Source: UBA6120 sp964495145
GTDB taxonomy: Bacteria > Bacillota_I > Bacilli_A > RFN20 > CAG-826
Direction of reading: 5' to 3'
DNA length: 64,000 bases
Assembly: GCA_964495145.1 (NCBI GenBank)
Contig: CAZBUP010000001.1
Coordinates: 34,960 to 98,959, forward strand
The first letter of the stretch is position 1, and the number at the start of each line of letters is the position of its first letter. A program made the position numbers and the translations under genes. Positions 8,874 to 17,323 of the stretch are shown here, piece by piece. The notes beneath the pieces were generated by a model, which ran no database searches, was not told where the DNA came from, and was given only the letters and a program-made list of their open reading frames with translations.

Positions 8874-9269
8874 ATGGTCATGACTGATCCGATTGCCGAT
8901 ATGCTGACCCGTATCCGCAACGCCAATACGATGCGTAACGCCACTGTCGTTATGCCCGCCAACACTTTAAAAGTCCGCATCGCCAAAATCTTGAAAGACG
9001 AAGGTTTCATCGTGGATTTTTCCGTGTCCGGCGATACCAAAAAGCAACTTTCGATCGCGCTTAAATACGCCGAAGGCAACATCCGCGTCATCAACGGGCT
9101 CAAGCGCATCAGCAAACCCGGCCTTCGCGTCACCGCGAGCGCCGACAAGCTTCCCCGCGTCTTAAAGGGACTCGGCGTCGCCATCATCTCCACGTCGCAA
9201 GGTCTTATGACCGATCGCCAGGCGCGCACGCTCGGCGTCGGGGGCGAAGTCCTGGCGTACGTGTGGTAG
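8874..9269 (+). CDS. rpsH: 30S ribosomal protein S8
   Basis: S8 binds the central domain of 16S rRNA and in enterobacteria represses the spc operon. The 131-residue product begins MVMTDPIADMLTRIRNA and ends with the family C-terminus GISTSQGLMTDRQAR-like segment (here IISTSQGLMTDRQAR) and GGEVLAYVW. Length is normal. AGGAGG lies 6 bases before the ATG. Confidence 0.97.
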   Translation: MVMTDPIADMLTRIRNANTMRNATVVMPANTLKVRIAKILKDEGFIVDFSVSGDTKKQLSIALKYAEGNIRVINGLKRISKPGLRVTASADKLPRVLKGLGVAIISTSQGLMTDRQARTLGVGGEVLAYVW

Positions 9270-9278
9270 GAGGGGCTT

Positions 9279-9824
9279 ATGTCACGAATCGGAAATAAAG
9301 CCTTAGCCTTACCCCAAGGCGTCGCCATCCATGTCAACGGCCGCATGGTCGAAGTCAAAGGCCCGAAAGGCGCCTTATCGATCCCGCTACCGGAAGGCAT
9401 CGACATCCAAGCCGAGGCCGCCCAAGCGACCTTGACGCGTCCCGACGACAGCAAATACTACAAGCAAAACCACGGGACGACCCGCGCATTGATCCACAAC
9501 GCCATCGTCGGCGTTTCCCAAGGATACGAGAAGCGTTTGGAAATCGTCGGCATCGGCTATAAAGCCGCCATCGACCCCGACGGCAGTCTACGGCTGAACA
9601 TCGGCTATTCCCATCAAGTGGTCATCACCCCGCGTCCCGGCGTCAAAATCACGACGCCCGATCCCACCCGCGTCTTCGTGACCGGCATCGACCGCCAAGC
9701 CGTCGGCGAAACGGCCGCCAACATCCGAGCAGTCCGCGAACCCGAACCTTACCAAGGCAAGGGCATCAAATATGCCGGCGAACACATCATTCGCAAAGAA
9801 GGCAAACGGGCCGGTAAGAAGTAA
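9279..9824 (+). CDS. rplF: 50S ribosomal protein L6
   Basis: L6 sits near the GTPase-associated centre. The 181-residue product has two similar halves. It shows MSRIGNKALALPQGV, VKGPKGALSIPLP, RALIHNAIVGVSQGYEKRLEI and the C-terminal EPYQGKGIKYAGEHIIRKEGK. Length is standard. AGGAGG lies immediately upstream. Confidence 0.97.
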   Translation: MSRIGNKALALPQGVAIHVNGRMVEVKGPKGALSIPLPEGIDIQAEAAQATLTRPDDSKYYKQNHGTTRALIHNAIVGVSQGYEKRLEIVGIGYKAAIDPDGSLRLNIGYSHQVVITPRPGVKITTPDPTRVFVTGIDRQAVGETAANIRAVREPEPYQGKGIKYAGEHIIRKEGKRAGKK

Positions 9825-9837
9825 GAGAGGATAACAC

Positions 9838-10194
9838 ATGATCAAAATCATCGATAAAAACACGATCCGGTTACGGCGTCACGTCCGCATCCGGGCCAAA
9901 ATCAGCGGCACCAACGAGTGCCCGCGTCTCTCAGTCTACCGTTCCAACGCCAACATCGCCGCCCAATTGATCGACGACGTCAAAGGCGTCACCTTGGCCG
10001 CTTCCAGTTCCCAAGCCCTTAAGCTTGATAACGGCGGAAACGCCGCCGCGGCCGCCAAAGTCGGTGCCGATCTAGCCGAAAAGGCGCTGGCCAAAGGCTA
10101 TAGCGCCATTGTGTTCGACCGCAGCGGTTATCTGTACCACGGGCGCGTCAAAGCCCTAGCCGAAGCTGCCCGCGCAGCCGGCCTTAAGTTCTAG
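9838..10194 (+). CDS. rplR: 50S ribosomal protein L18
   Basis: L18 binds 5S rRNA with L5. The 118-residue product has RRHVRIRAKISGTNECPRLSVYRS, AQLIDDVKGVTLAAASS-like (here VTLAASSS), and the C-terminal FDRSGYLYHGRVKALAEAAR. The gene is preceded by GAGAGG and followed after 11 bases by rpsE. Confidence 0.96.
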   Translation: MIKIIDKNTIRLRRHVRIRAKISGTNECPRLSVYRSNANIAAQLIDDVKGVTLAASSSQALKLDNGGNAAAAAKVGADLAEKALAKGYSAIVFDRSGYLYHGRVKALAEAARAAGLKF

Positions 10195-10205
10195 GAGGAG
10201 CCCCT

Positions 10206-10793
10206 ATGGTAGAAAACAATGAAGTAGTCGTCCCGCAAAAAACCGAAACCCCGGCTGAAAACAAAGGCCCGCGCCGTTTTGATCGCGACCGGAGACCCCG
10301 CAACGATCGGCGTCCGCGTCGGGAAACGGCTCCCAAGGAATACGAAGAGCGGACCGTGGCCATCAACCGGGTTACCAAAGTCGTCAAGGGCGGCAAGCAC
10401 ATGCGGTTCACCGCGCTGACCGTCATCGGAAACGGCAAAGGCACTTATGGGTTCGGAACCGGCAAAGCCGGCGAAGTCCCCGATGCCATCAAGAAAGCCT
10501 TGGAAGAGGCCAAAAAAGCCACTTTCAAAGTCGATTTGGTCAAAGCCGACACCATCGCCCACGAAATCATCGGCCAATACGGCGCTTGCAGCGTCTTCCT
10601 GAAACCGGCCCCGGCCGGTACCGGCATCATCGCCGGCGGTCCCGTGCGGGCCGTCTTGGAATTGGCCGGACTCAAAAACGTCTATTCGAAAGTCTACGGC
10701 AGCCGCGCTCCGATCAACATCATCCGGGCGACCCATGCCGGGCTTCAAAGCTTGAAGACCTACGAGACATTCAAAGCCCTCCGCGGCAAATAG
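10206..10793 (+). CDS. rpsE: 30S ribosomal protein S5 with basic N-terminal extension
   Basis: S5 contributes to decoding fidelity and mRNA unwinding. The core begins near residue 46 at YEERTVAINRVTKVVKGGK and includes RFTALTVIGNGKGTYGFGTGKAGEVPDAI (in parts) and ACSVFLKPAPAGTGIIAGG. The first 45 residues form an Arg/Asp/Pro-rich low-complexity segment, longer than in Bacillus S5, so the total is 195 residues. AGGAGG precedes the ATG. In Bacillus rpmD follows; here rplO follows after 15 bases. Confidence 0.96.
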   Translation: MVENNEVVVPQKTETPAENKGPRRFDRDRRPRNDRRPRRETAPKEYEERTVAINRVTKVVKGGKHMRFTALTVIGNGKGTYGFGTGKAGEVPDAIKKALEEAKKATFKVDLVKADTIAHEIIGQYGACSVFLKPAPAGTGIIAGGPVRAVLELAGLKNVYSKVYGSRAPINIIRATHAGLQSLKTYETFKALRGK

Positions 10794-10808
10794 AAGGAGG
10801 ATACGTTT

Positions 10809-11249
10809 ATGGAATTACACAATCTGAAACCACAACCGGGATCCCGCCAAGACGCGTTCCGCAAGGGCCGCGGCATTGGATCGGGCAACGGCAAAACGGC
10901 CGGAAAAGGCCATAAAGGGCAAAATGCCCGGACCGGCGGCGGCGTCCGTCCCGGATTCGAAGGCGGCCAAAACCCGATTTACCGGCGCTTGCCGAAACGC
11001 GGATTCCGCAACTTCAAGAGCACGGTCTATGACGTCGTCAACGTCGAAGCGCTCGAACGCTTCGAAGACGGGACCGAAGTCAATCCGACCATGTTGGTCG
11101 AAGCCGGTTTGGTCCGCGCCGATTATGAACTTGTCAAAGTGCTCGGTAACGGCAAATTGACCAAAAAACTGACCGTCTACGCCCACAAATTCTCCAAGAC
11201 CGCGGAAACGGCCATCGCCGACGCCGGCGGTCGTGTCGAGGTCATTTAA
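10809..11249 (+). CDS. rplO: 50S ribosomal protein L15
   Basis: L15 is a late-assembly 50S protein. The 146-residue product begins MELHNLKPQPGSRQDAFRKGRGIGSGNGKTAGKGHKGQ (seen in parts), the family's Gly/Lys-rich start, followed by GFEGGQNPIYRRLPKRGF. The C-terminal KFSKTAETAIADAGG block is typical. SD AAGGAGG precedes it. secY starts 2 bases after the stop. Confidence 0.97.
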   Translation: MELHNLKPQPGSRQDAFRKGRGIGSGNGKTAGKGHKGQNARTGGGVRPGFEGGQNPIYRRLPKRGFRNFKSTVYDVVNVEALERFEDGTEVNPTMLVEAGLVRADYELVKVLGNGKLTKKLTVYAHKFSKTAETAIADAGGRVEVI

Positions 11250-11251
11250 TC

Positions 11252-12601
11252 ATGAAAAAGATCGTTGATATCTTCAAGAACAAAGAAATCGTCAACCGCA
11301 TATTCTTCACGGTCATCATTTTATTTGTCTTCCGCATCGGAGCGGCGATTACCGTCCCCGGTGTCACGGTCAAGGATCTCGATCTGAATGATAATAGCGC
11401 CCTCGCGCTCATGAACTTACTCGGCGGCGGAGCCTTGCAAAGCTTCTCGGTCTTCGCCCTCGGCGTCTCGCCCTACATCACGGCGAGCATTATTACGCAA
11501 CTGTTGGCGACCGACGTCTTGCCGGCTTTGACCGAATTGAACAAACAAGGCCAATACGGCCGCAAGAAAAAAGAGATGACCACCCGTTATCTCACCCTGC
11601 TTTTAGGGTCGGTCCAAGCTTACGGCATCGTTAAAACGATGGAGACGACCAGTTACATCTCGATTACCGACACCTCGTTCTGGAACTACGCCTACATCGT
11701 GACCATCCTCGTGGCCGGGGCCATGCTCGTCATGTGGCTCGGTGACCAAATCTCGGTCAAAGGGCTCGGAAACGGCATTTCGGTCATCATTTTCGCCGGT
11801 ATCGTCCGCAGTTTGCCGCTGCAAATCCAAGGCGCCTATAACAATTGGGTGGCCATGTCGGTCGGCCTCGATACCCCGGTCTTCCTCAAAGGCATCTTCC
11901 AATTCTCGGTTTACATACTCTCGTTCTTGCTGATTATCGCCTTCGTGACCTTCATCGAGCAAAGCAAACGCAAGATCCCGGTCCAACACGCCAGCAAAAG
12001 CGGGGCCGGGCAAAAATACAGCCAGGCCAGCTTCCTGCCGATCAAAATCAATTCAGCGGGCGTGATTCCGGTCATCTTCGCCAGTTCGATCATGATGGCC
12101 CCAAGCGTCATCATCAGTTTCATCAGCGGCGCCGACACCAGCGCCGAATGGCTTAAAGTATTCTCAAGCAGCGAGCTGGTGACCATGCCCTGGTTCAACG
12201 ACGCCACCTGGAAATTCCCTTGGGGTTTGATCATCTACTTAGTTTTGACCGTCCTGTTTACCTTCTTCTATTCCAACTTGCAGATCAACCCGCCCCAATT
12301 GGCCGAAAACTTTCAAAAGAACGGTTCTTATATCCCGGGCATCCGTCCCGGCAATGAAACCGAACGCTATGTCAAGAAAGTCGTCAATCGGGTCACGGTC
12401 ATCGGCGCGACCGCTCTGGCGTTCATCGCCGCTTTGCCAATCGTCCTCGTTCTCCTGGAAATCGTCCCCGATCAATCGCTCGCTTTCGGCGGCACCGGCC
12501 TCATCATCGTCGTCGGCGTAGCCATCGAAATCAACAGCCAGATCGATGGGCTTTTAGCCGGCAAGAGCTTTGACGAAGTGACGCAGGGAGGCGGTTCCTG
12601 A
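11252..12601 (+). CDS. secY: Protein translocase subunit SecY
   Basis: SecY forms the protein-conducting channel with SecE (22603-22800). The 449-residue product is predicted to have ten membrane segments. It shows the plug region after TM1 (ITVPGVTVKDL), QLLATDVLPAL, GLGNGISVIIFAGI, the cytoplasmic loop KRKIPVQHASK, and SYIPGIRPGNETERYV. Length is typical. Its stop overlaps the adk start (TGATG), as is common in this operon. Confidence 0.98.
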   Translation: MKKIVDIFKNKEIVNRIFFTVIILFVFRIGAAITVPGVTVKDLDLNDNSALALMNLLGGGALQSFSVFALGVSPYITASIITQLLATDVLPALTELNKQGQYGRKKKEMTTRYLTLLLGSVQAYGIVKTMETTSYISITDTSFWNYAYIVTILVAGAMLVMWLGDQISVKGLGNGISVIIFAGIVRSLPLQIQGAYNNWVAMSVGLDTPVFLKGIFQFSVYILSFLLIIAFVTFIEQSKRKIPVQHASKSGAGQKYSQASFLPIKINSAGVIPVIFASSIMMAPSVIISFISGADTSAEWLKVFSSSELVTMPWFNDATWKFPWGLIIYLVLTVLFTFFYSNLQINPPQLAENFQKNGSYIPGIRPGNETERYVKKVVNRVTVIGATALAFIAALPIVLVLLEIVPDQSLAFGGTGLIIVVGVAIEINSQIDGLLAGKSFDEVTQGGGS

Positions 12602-13260
12602 TGCTGAACATCATCTTGATGGGACCACCGGGAGCCGGTAAGGGCACCCAAGCCAAAAAGATCATCGCCGCCTATGACATCCCCCACATTTCCACCGGGG
12701 ACATGTTCCGGGAAGCGATCAAGGCCGGCACCCCCCTCGGCCGTCTTGCGGCCACCTACATCAATAAAGGGGACCTAGTTCCCGACGAGGTGACGATTGG
12801 TCTCGTCAAAGAACGCTTAGGGCAAAGGGATTGCCAACGGGGTTATCTCCTCGACGGCTTCCCGCGGACGCTTCCGCAAGCCCAAGCCCTCGACGGGCTG
12901 GCCAAGGAAATCGGCCGACCGGTCAATGCGGTCATCGATTTCACGGCCACGCGCCCGGAATTGATTCGGCGCATCACCGGACGGCGCGTCTGCTCGGTAT
13001 GCGGGGCTCCCTACCACGTCGACACCATGAAGCCGAAAGTCGAAGGCGTCTGCGATGCCTGCGGCGGACCCTTGATGCAGCGCAAAGACGACAATCTCGA
13101 GGCGCTGACGGTCCGGCTCGACCACTACGAAGTGTCGACCAAGCCCTTGATTGCCTTTTACGAAAAGCAGGGGCTCTTGAAGCGGGTCGACGGGCTGATG
13201 GCCTCCGACCAACTCTTCGAGACGATGAAAAAGATCTTTGCCGAGGTGGAAGCGGCGTGA
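12601..13260 (+). CDS. adk: Adenylate kinase, zinc-binding LID type
   Basis: Adk interconverts ATP + AMP and 2 ADP. The 219-residue product has the P-loop GPPGAGKGT at residues 8-16, the AMP-binding segment STGDMFREA, DGFPRT, and a long LID with CSVC (131, 134) and CDAC (151, 154), the four-Cys zinc site found in Gram-positive enzymes. It overlaps secY by one base and map by four bases (GTGA). Confidence 0.97.
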   Translation: MLNIILMGPPGAGKGTQAKKIIAAYDIPHISTGDMFREAIKAGTPLGRLAATYINKGDLVPDEVTIGLVKERLGQRDCQRGYLLDGFPRTLPQAQALDGLAKEIGRPVNAVIDFTATRPELIRRITGRRVCSVCGAPYHVDTMKPKVEGVCDACGGPLMQRKDDNLEALTVRLDHYEVSTKPLIAFYEKQGLLKRVDGLMASDQLFETMKKIFAEVEAA

Positions 13261-14003
13261 TCATCGTCAAATCGCCGCGGGAAATCGACCTGATGCGAAG
13301 CGCCGGGGCCATCGTGGCCGAAGTGCTGGACGCCGTCGGCGAACAATGCCGCGTCGGCGCGACCACCAAAGAATTGGACGAACTGGCCGAACGCATCATC
13401 CGCGAACGAGGAGCGACGCCTTCCTTCAAAGGCTATGGCGGCTTTCCAAGCGCCATCTGCGCCTCGGTCAACGACACCTTGATTCACGGCATCCCGTCGG
13501 GTTACCGGCTCAAGGAAGGCGATCTCGTCAAAATCGACGTCGGCGCCAACTACAAAGGCTATCACGGCGACGCCGCGAGGACCTTCATCGTCGGACTCGG
13601 CAGCGCCCTGGCCCGTCGGCTGGCCCAAGTCACCAAAGAGAGTTTCTTCGAAGCTCTCAAAATCGTGCGGCCCGGCGTCCATCTATCGGACATCGGCCAT
13701 ACGATCCAAGCCTATGTCGAAAGCCGCGGCTTCTCGTTGCCGCGCGACTACACCGGACACGGCGTCGGACGCGATCTTCATGAAGATCCCCCGATTCCCA
13801 ACTTCGGTCCGGCCCATCAAGGGCCGCTATTACGCCCCGGAATGACCCTGGCCATCGAGCCGATGGTCAACGCCGGACGCCACGAGACGAAAGTGCTCGC
13901 CGACGGCTGGACCGTCAAAACGATCGACGGCAAGTTGTGCGCACACTACGAAAATACGATCGTCGTCACCGAGTCGGGATATGAAATCCTGACCCTACGA
14001 TGA
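13257..14003 (+). CDS. map: Methionine aminopeptidase, type I
   Basis: Map removes the initiator Met from nascent proteins. The 248-residue product begins with GTG inside the adk stop (GTGA overlap), preceded by GAGGTGG; similarity starts at once with IIVKSPREIDLMRSAG. Metal ligands are visible: the two Asp (KIDVGANYKGYHGDAARTF), the His of YTGHGVGRDLHEDP, the Glu of LAIEPMV, and the last Glu in CAHYENTIVVTESG. The open frame extends upstream through adk but that is not coding. Length fits type Ia enzymes. Confidence 0.95.
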   Translation: MIIVKSPREIDLMRSAGAIVAEVLDAVGEQCRVGATTKELDELAERIIRERGATPSFKGYGGFPSAICASVNDTLIHGIPSGYRLKEGDLVKIDVGANYKGYHGDAARTFIVGLGSALARRLAQVTKESFFEALKIVRPGVHLSDIGHTIQAYVESRGFSLPRDYTGHGVGRDLHEDPPIPNFGPAHQGPLLRPGMTLAIEPMVNAGRHETKVLADGWTVKTIDGKLCAHYENTIVVTESGYEILTLR

Positions 14004-14015
14004 AGGAGGAGTATT

Positions 14016-14234
14016 ATGGCAAAGACAGACGTAATTGAAATGGAGGCGACCGTGGTCGAAACGCTCCCGAACACCATGTTCCGGGTCCGCCTTGAAAACG
14101 GTCACGTAATTCTGGCCCACGTTTCTGGTAAAATCCGCATGCACTACATCCGCATTTTACCAGGTGATCGAGTTACGGTTCAAATCTCCCCCTACGACTT
14201 AACACGGGGCCGCATCACATTCAGGTATAAGTAA
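14016..14234 (+). CDS. infA: Translation initiation factor IF-1
   Basis: IF-1 is an OB-fold protein that blocks the ribosomal A site during initiation. The 72-residue product, the usual length, has KTDVIEMEATVVETLPNTMF, HVSGKIRMHYIRILPGDRV and SPYDLTRGRITFRYK. AAGGAGG precedes the ATG. It sits in the standard place between map and rpmJ. Confidence 0.98.
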   Translation: MAKTDVIEMEATVVETLPNTMFRVRLENGHVILAHVSGKIRMHYIRILPGDRVTVQISPYDLTRGRITFRYK

Positions 14235-14256
14235 TACCGAAGGAGCAGAACAACAC

Positions 14257-14370
14257 ATGAAAGTAAGAACATCAGTCAAACCCATCTGCGACAAGTGCAA
14301 GGTTATCCGCCGCAAAGGCGTCGTCACCGTCATCTGTGACAACCCGAAGCACAAGCAAAGACAAGGTTAA
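14257..14370 (+). CDS. rpmJ: 50S ribosomal protein L36, zinc form
   Basis: This short gene encodes 37 residues: MKVRTSVKPICDKCKVIRR, then GVVTVICDNPKHKQRQG. The zinc ligands CxxC (CDKC), Cys27 and His32 of the C+ form are all present. GAAGGAGCA lies upstream. It stands between infA and rpsM as in other Bacilli. Confidence 0.96.
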   Translation: MKVRTSVKPICDKCKVIRRKGVVTVICDNPKHKQRQG

Positions 14371-14388
14371 AAAAGGAGTACCACAACT

Positions 14389-14766
14389 ATGGCACGTATC
14401 GTCGGAGTCGACATCCCCAATGAAAAACGCGTCGTGATTGCCCTGACCTACATTTTTGGCATCGGGCTCTCGACCGCCGAGAAGATTTTAAAAGACGCTG
14501 AAGTCAGCGAAGACATCCGCGTTAAGAACCTCACGGATGAGCAATTATTGGCCATTCGCAACCAAGTCGCCAAATACAAACTCGAAGGCGATTTACGTCG
14601 TGAAGTCGCCCTCAACATCAAACGGCTCCAGGAAATCGGATGCTATCGCGGCATCCGGCACCGCAAGGGCCTGCCCGTCCGCGGCCAACGGACCCGGACC
14701 AACGCCCGGACCCGCAAAGGCCCACGCAAAACCATCGCCAACAAGAAGATGGCGACGCAAGGTTAA
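14389..14766 (+). CDS. rpsM: 30S ribosomal protein S13
   Basis: S13 contacts the P-site tRNA and the 50S through head bridges. The 125-residue product begins MARIVGVDIPNEKRVVIALTYIFGIG with a helix-hairpin-helix core and ends in the basic tail RKGLPVRGQRTRTNARTRKG (within HRKG...RTRKGPRKT). SD AAAGGAG precedes the start; rpsK is 18 bases downstream. Confidence 0.97.
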   Translation: MARIVGVDIPNEKRVVIALTYIFGIGLSTAEKILKDAEVSEDIRVKNLTDEQLLAIRNQVAKYKLEGDLRREVALNIKRLQEIGCYRGIRHRKGLPVRGQRTRTNARTRKGPRKTIANKKMATQG

Positions 14767-14784
14767 TGAAAGGAGTCGCACCTC

Positions 14785-15177
14785 ATGGCTACCAAAACTA
14801 CCACTACGCGTAAGAAGAAAATCAAACGCACGTTTACAAAAGGCACGGCCCACATCCACGCCACTTTCAACAACACGATCGTGACCATCACCGATGACGA
14901 CGGCAATGCCATCGCCTGGAGCACCCCGGGAGCCCTCGGATACAAAGGCGCCCGCAAATCGACGCCTTTCGCCGCCGGCATGGCGGCCGAAGCCTGCGCC
15001 AAAGCCGCGATTGACCAAGGCATCAAAACCGTTGACGTCAACGTCAAGGGGCCGGGACCCGGCCGCGAAGCCGCCGTCCGCAGTTTACAAGCCGCCGGTC
15101 TCACCATTAATATGATTACGGATACGACGCCCATCCCTCACAATGGCTGCCGCCCGCCCAAGAAGCCTCGTGGTTAA
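14785..15177 (+). CDS. rpsK: 30S ribosomal protein S11
   Basis: S11 is a platform protein contacting the mRNA exit. The 130-residue product shows GTAHIHATFNNTIVTITDD, STPGALGYKGARKSTPFAA, and the C-terminal PIPHNGCRPPKKPRG. An Asn-Gly step that is often isomerised in S11 (HNG) is present. Length is normal; rpoA follows after 21 bases. Confidence 0.97.
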   Translation: MATKTTTTRKKKIKRTFTKGTAHIHATFNNTIVTITDDDGNAIAWSTPGALGYKGARKSTPFAAGMAAEACAKAAIDQGIKTVDVNVKGPGPGREAAVRSLQAAGLTINMITDTTPIPHNGCRPPKKPRG

Positions 15178-15198
15178 GGCGATAGGAGGAAACGAACT

Positions 15199-16164
15199 AT
15201 GAGTTTCATTGCCAAACAATTCGAAAAGCCGATTTTCACCAAGAAGCTCTTTGACAGCACCCACAACTATGGACGGTTCGTCCTCGAACCGCTGGAACGC
15301 GGCTTCGGCCTCACGCTCGGCAACGCCTTGCGCCGGGTGCTCTTGTCGAGCCTCCCGGGCGCGTCGGTCTTCGCCGTCGAAGTCGAAGGCGCGCGTCATG
15401 AATTCTCGGCCCTGGACGGGGTCGTCGAAGACGTGACGGCCATCATTTTGAATCTGAAGGACTTGGTCTTGAAGATCGAAGAAGAAGGCGTCGACGCCAA
15501 AGTGCTCGAACTCGACGTCACCGGCCCGAAAGCGGTCACCGCGTCCGATTTCGTTTTGCCCTATGGGGTCACCGTCATCAATCCCAACCTTGTCTTGGCT
15601 AACGTCACCGAAGGCGGCAAACTCAAAATGCGCGTCTACGCCCGCAACGGCCGCGGCTACGTCACCAGCGAAGGCAACAAAGCCAATCGCTATACCGCCA
15701 AGCTGGGTACCATCGCCACCGACAGCAACTACTCGCCGGTCACCAAAGTCAGCTACAACATCGATCCGACCCGGGTCGGTCACGATTCGCGTTACGACAA
15801 ATTGACGCTTGAAATTTGGACCAACGGCAGTTTGAAACCCCAAGAAGCCCTCTCGTTGGCTTCTCGGATCCTGATGGCCCATTTCGAAGGTTTCATCGAC
15901 CTCGAGCAAGCCACTTATGACGTCAATATCATGAAGGAACCGACCGAACAAAGCGAAGACAAGTATTCGAACATGACCATCGTCGACCTCGACCTCTCGG
16001 TCCGTTCGTACAACTGCCTGCGCCGCGCCGGCATCGAAACCGTCTATGAATTGACCCAAAAGACCGAAGAAGAAATGATGAAAGTCCGTAACCTCGGCAA
16101 GAAATCGTTGAAAGAAGTCAAAGAAAAGCTCAACGCGATCGGCCTTGGTTTCCGCGAAAATTAA
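15199..16164 (+). CDS. rpoA: DNA-directed RNA polymerase subunit alpha
   Basis: The alpha subunit scaffolds polymerase assembly and binds UP elements and activators. The 321-residue product has the N-terminal dimerisation domain (EPLERGFGLTLGNALRRVLLSS), then the C-terminal domain at about residues 255-321 (LSVRSYNCLRRAGIETVYEL and MMKVRNLGKKSLKEVKEKL). Both domains are intact. AGGAGG lies upstream; rplQ follows after 12 bases. Confidence 0.98.
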   Translation: MSFIAKQFEKPIFTKKLFDSTHNYGRFVLEPLERGFGLTLGNALRRVLLSSLPGASVFAVEVEGARHEFSALDGVVEDVTAIILNLKDLVLKIEEEGVDAKVLELDVTGPKAVTASDFVLPYGVTVINPNLVLANVTEGGKLKMRVYARNGRGYVTSEGNKANRYTAKLGTIATDSNYSPVTKVSYNIDPTRVGHDSRYDKLTLEIWTNGSLKPQEALSLASRILMAHFEGFIDLEQATYDVNIMKEPTEQSEDKYSNMTIVDLDLSVRSYNCLRRAGIETVYELTQKTEEEMMKVRNLGKKSLKEVKEKLNAIGLGFREN

Positions 16165-16176
16165 TAGGAGCTCACT

Positions 16177-16581
16177 ATGGCAACACAAGGACGTAACAAC
16201 GTACACGGAAAGGGTGGGGTTCGCTTCAAGGCGCCCTATACCTCCAGTAAGCATAAATCGCAACTTCGCAACCTCGTCTCGACCTTAATCGTCGAAGAGA
16301 AAGTCACCGTCACCGGCGGCATGGTCGCCGATTTGATCAAATTGGCCGACCGTCTCGTCACCTACGCCAAAACCGGCGATCTCCATTCGCGCCGCTTGGC
16401 CGCGAGCGTCGTCCGCGATTACATCGCCGATGAGAAGAAAGGCCTTCTCGCCCTCGACAAACTGTTCGAGACGATCGGGCCCCGATACAAAGAACGGTCC
16501 GGCGGTTACACCAAGGCCCTGCGCCTGCAGAATCGCCGCGGCGACAACGCCCCCGTTTATCTCGTCGCCTTCGTTCAATAA
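16177..16581 (+). CDS. rplQ: 50S ribosomal protein L17
   Basis: L17 is located near the tunnel exit. The 134-residue product has the conserved SKHKSQLRNLVSTLIVEEKV, RLAASVVRDYI and FETIGPRYKERSGGYTKALRL. It is the last gene of the supercluster and is followed directly by a terminator. rpsD is not next to rpoA, as is usual in Bacilli. Confidence 0.96.
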   Translation: MATQGRNNVHGKGGVRFKAPYTSSKHKSQLRNLVSTLIVEEKVTVTGGMVADLIKLADRLVTYAKTGDLHSRRLAASVVRDYIADEKKGLLALDKLFETIGPRYKERSGGYTKALRLQNRRGDNAPVYLVAFVQ

Positions 16582-16591
16582 TGCGAAAGAG

Positions 16592-16612
16592 CCCTGCTAT
16601 GCAGGGTTTTTT
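16592..16612 (+). terminator. Intrinsic terminator of the S10-spc-alpha operon
   Basis: CCCTGC-TAT-GCAGGG is followed by six T. It starts 11 bases after the rplQ stop and closes the ribosomal operon. Confidence 0.9.
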
Positions 16613-16654
16613 CTTCATTCGCTCATCATCCACAATTCGGAAAGGTTTTTATTG

Positions 16655-16666
16655 TATCATTAAAGC
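16655..16666 (+). promoter_or_regulatory. -10 element of an apparently leaderless promoter
   Basis: TATCAT (16655-16660) lies 6 bases before the ATG of the HAD gene, so transcription should begin at or next to the start codon. No Shine-Dalgarno sequence is present. The 13-base block TTGTATCATTAAA, two bases, then ATG recurs exactly before the permease gene at 36137. No good -35 is seen. Confidence 0.6.
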
Positions 16667-17323
16667 ATGATAAAAAACTTCGTATTCGATCTCGATGGGA
16701 CGTTGCTCGATACCATCAAGGAGATCACCCGGGCTTTGAACGACACCTTGTTTGATTTCCATCTTCCGACGATCACCGTCGCCGAAGGGAAATCCTTTTT
16801 GGGCCACGGCACCGAGTATTTATTGAGCCATGCCCTTAAAGGAGCGGTTTTGGACGCGGCTCCCTACCAACGATTCAAAGCCGCCTACATGGAACGGCAG
16901 ATTGCTTATCAGCTCGAAGATACCAAGCCCTTCCACGGAGTATCTTCTTTGCTGGAGGGTCTTCGTCAACGTAAGGCCCGGCTGTTCGTCTATTCGAACA
17001 AGCCCCATGATTTTGCCGTCAAATTGATCGACGCGATTTTCCCAGGCGTCTTCTTGGCCGTGGTCGGGCAGAAACCGGGCTGCGCCCCCAAACCGAACGT
17101 CGAGCCTTTTCTTCCTTATCTTGAAGCATTTTCCGTTGATCCCAAGGCATCGGTTTACATTGGCGATTCCCTCGTCGACGTCGAGACGGCCCGCGCTTTG
17201 AAAATGCGAGCGATTTCGGTCGCCTGGGGATACGTCCCGCGCGAGCGATTGGTTGAAGGGCGACCGGATTTTCTCATCGACGAACCGCGCCAGTTGCTCT
17301 CCCTCGCCTTTCAGGATGAGTGA
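16667..17323 (+). CDS. HAD-superfamily hydrolase, phosphoglycolate phosphatase-like
   Basis: The 218-residue product has HAD motif I FDLDGTLLD (nucleophile Asp8, acid/base Asp10), a helical cap (about 18-85), motif II SNKP with a following Lys, and motif IV GDSLVDVETA. It resembles Gph/PpaX-type phosphatases, which clear 2-phosphoglycolate or similar small phosphate esters; the substrate cannot be read from sequence. It appears leaderless and is coupled to the photolyase gene by a TGATG overlap. DNA repair produces phosphoglycolate ends, so pairing with a photolyase is suggestive but not proof. Confidence 0.85.
   Translation: MIKNFVFDLDGTLLDTIKEITRALNDTLFDFHLPTITVAEGKSFLGHGTEYLLSHALKGAVLDAAPYQRFKAAYMERQIAYQLEDTKPFHGVSSLLEGLRQRKARLFVYSNKPHDFAVKLIDAIFPGVFLAVVGQKPGCAPKPNVEPFLPYLEAFSVDPKASVYIGDSLVDVETARALKMRAISVAWGYVPRERLVEGRPDFLIDEPRQLLSLAFQDE

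Noticed and set aside
12831..13256. Upstream extension of the map reading frame
   Set aside because: It overlaps adk in another frame and has no similarity; the GTG at 13257 gives the normal map length.
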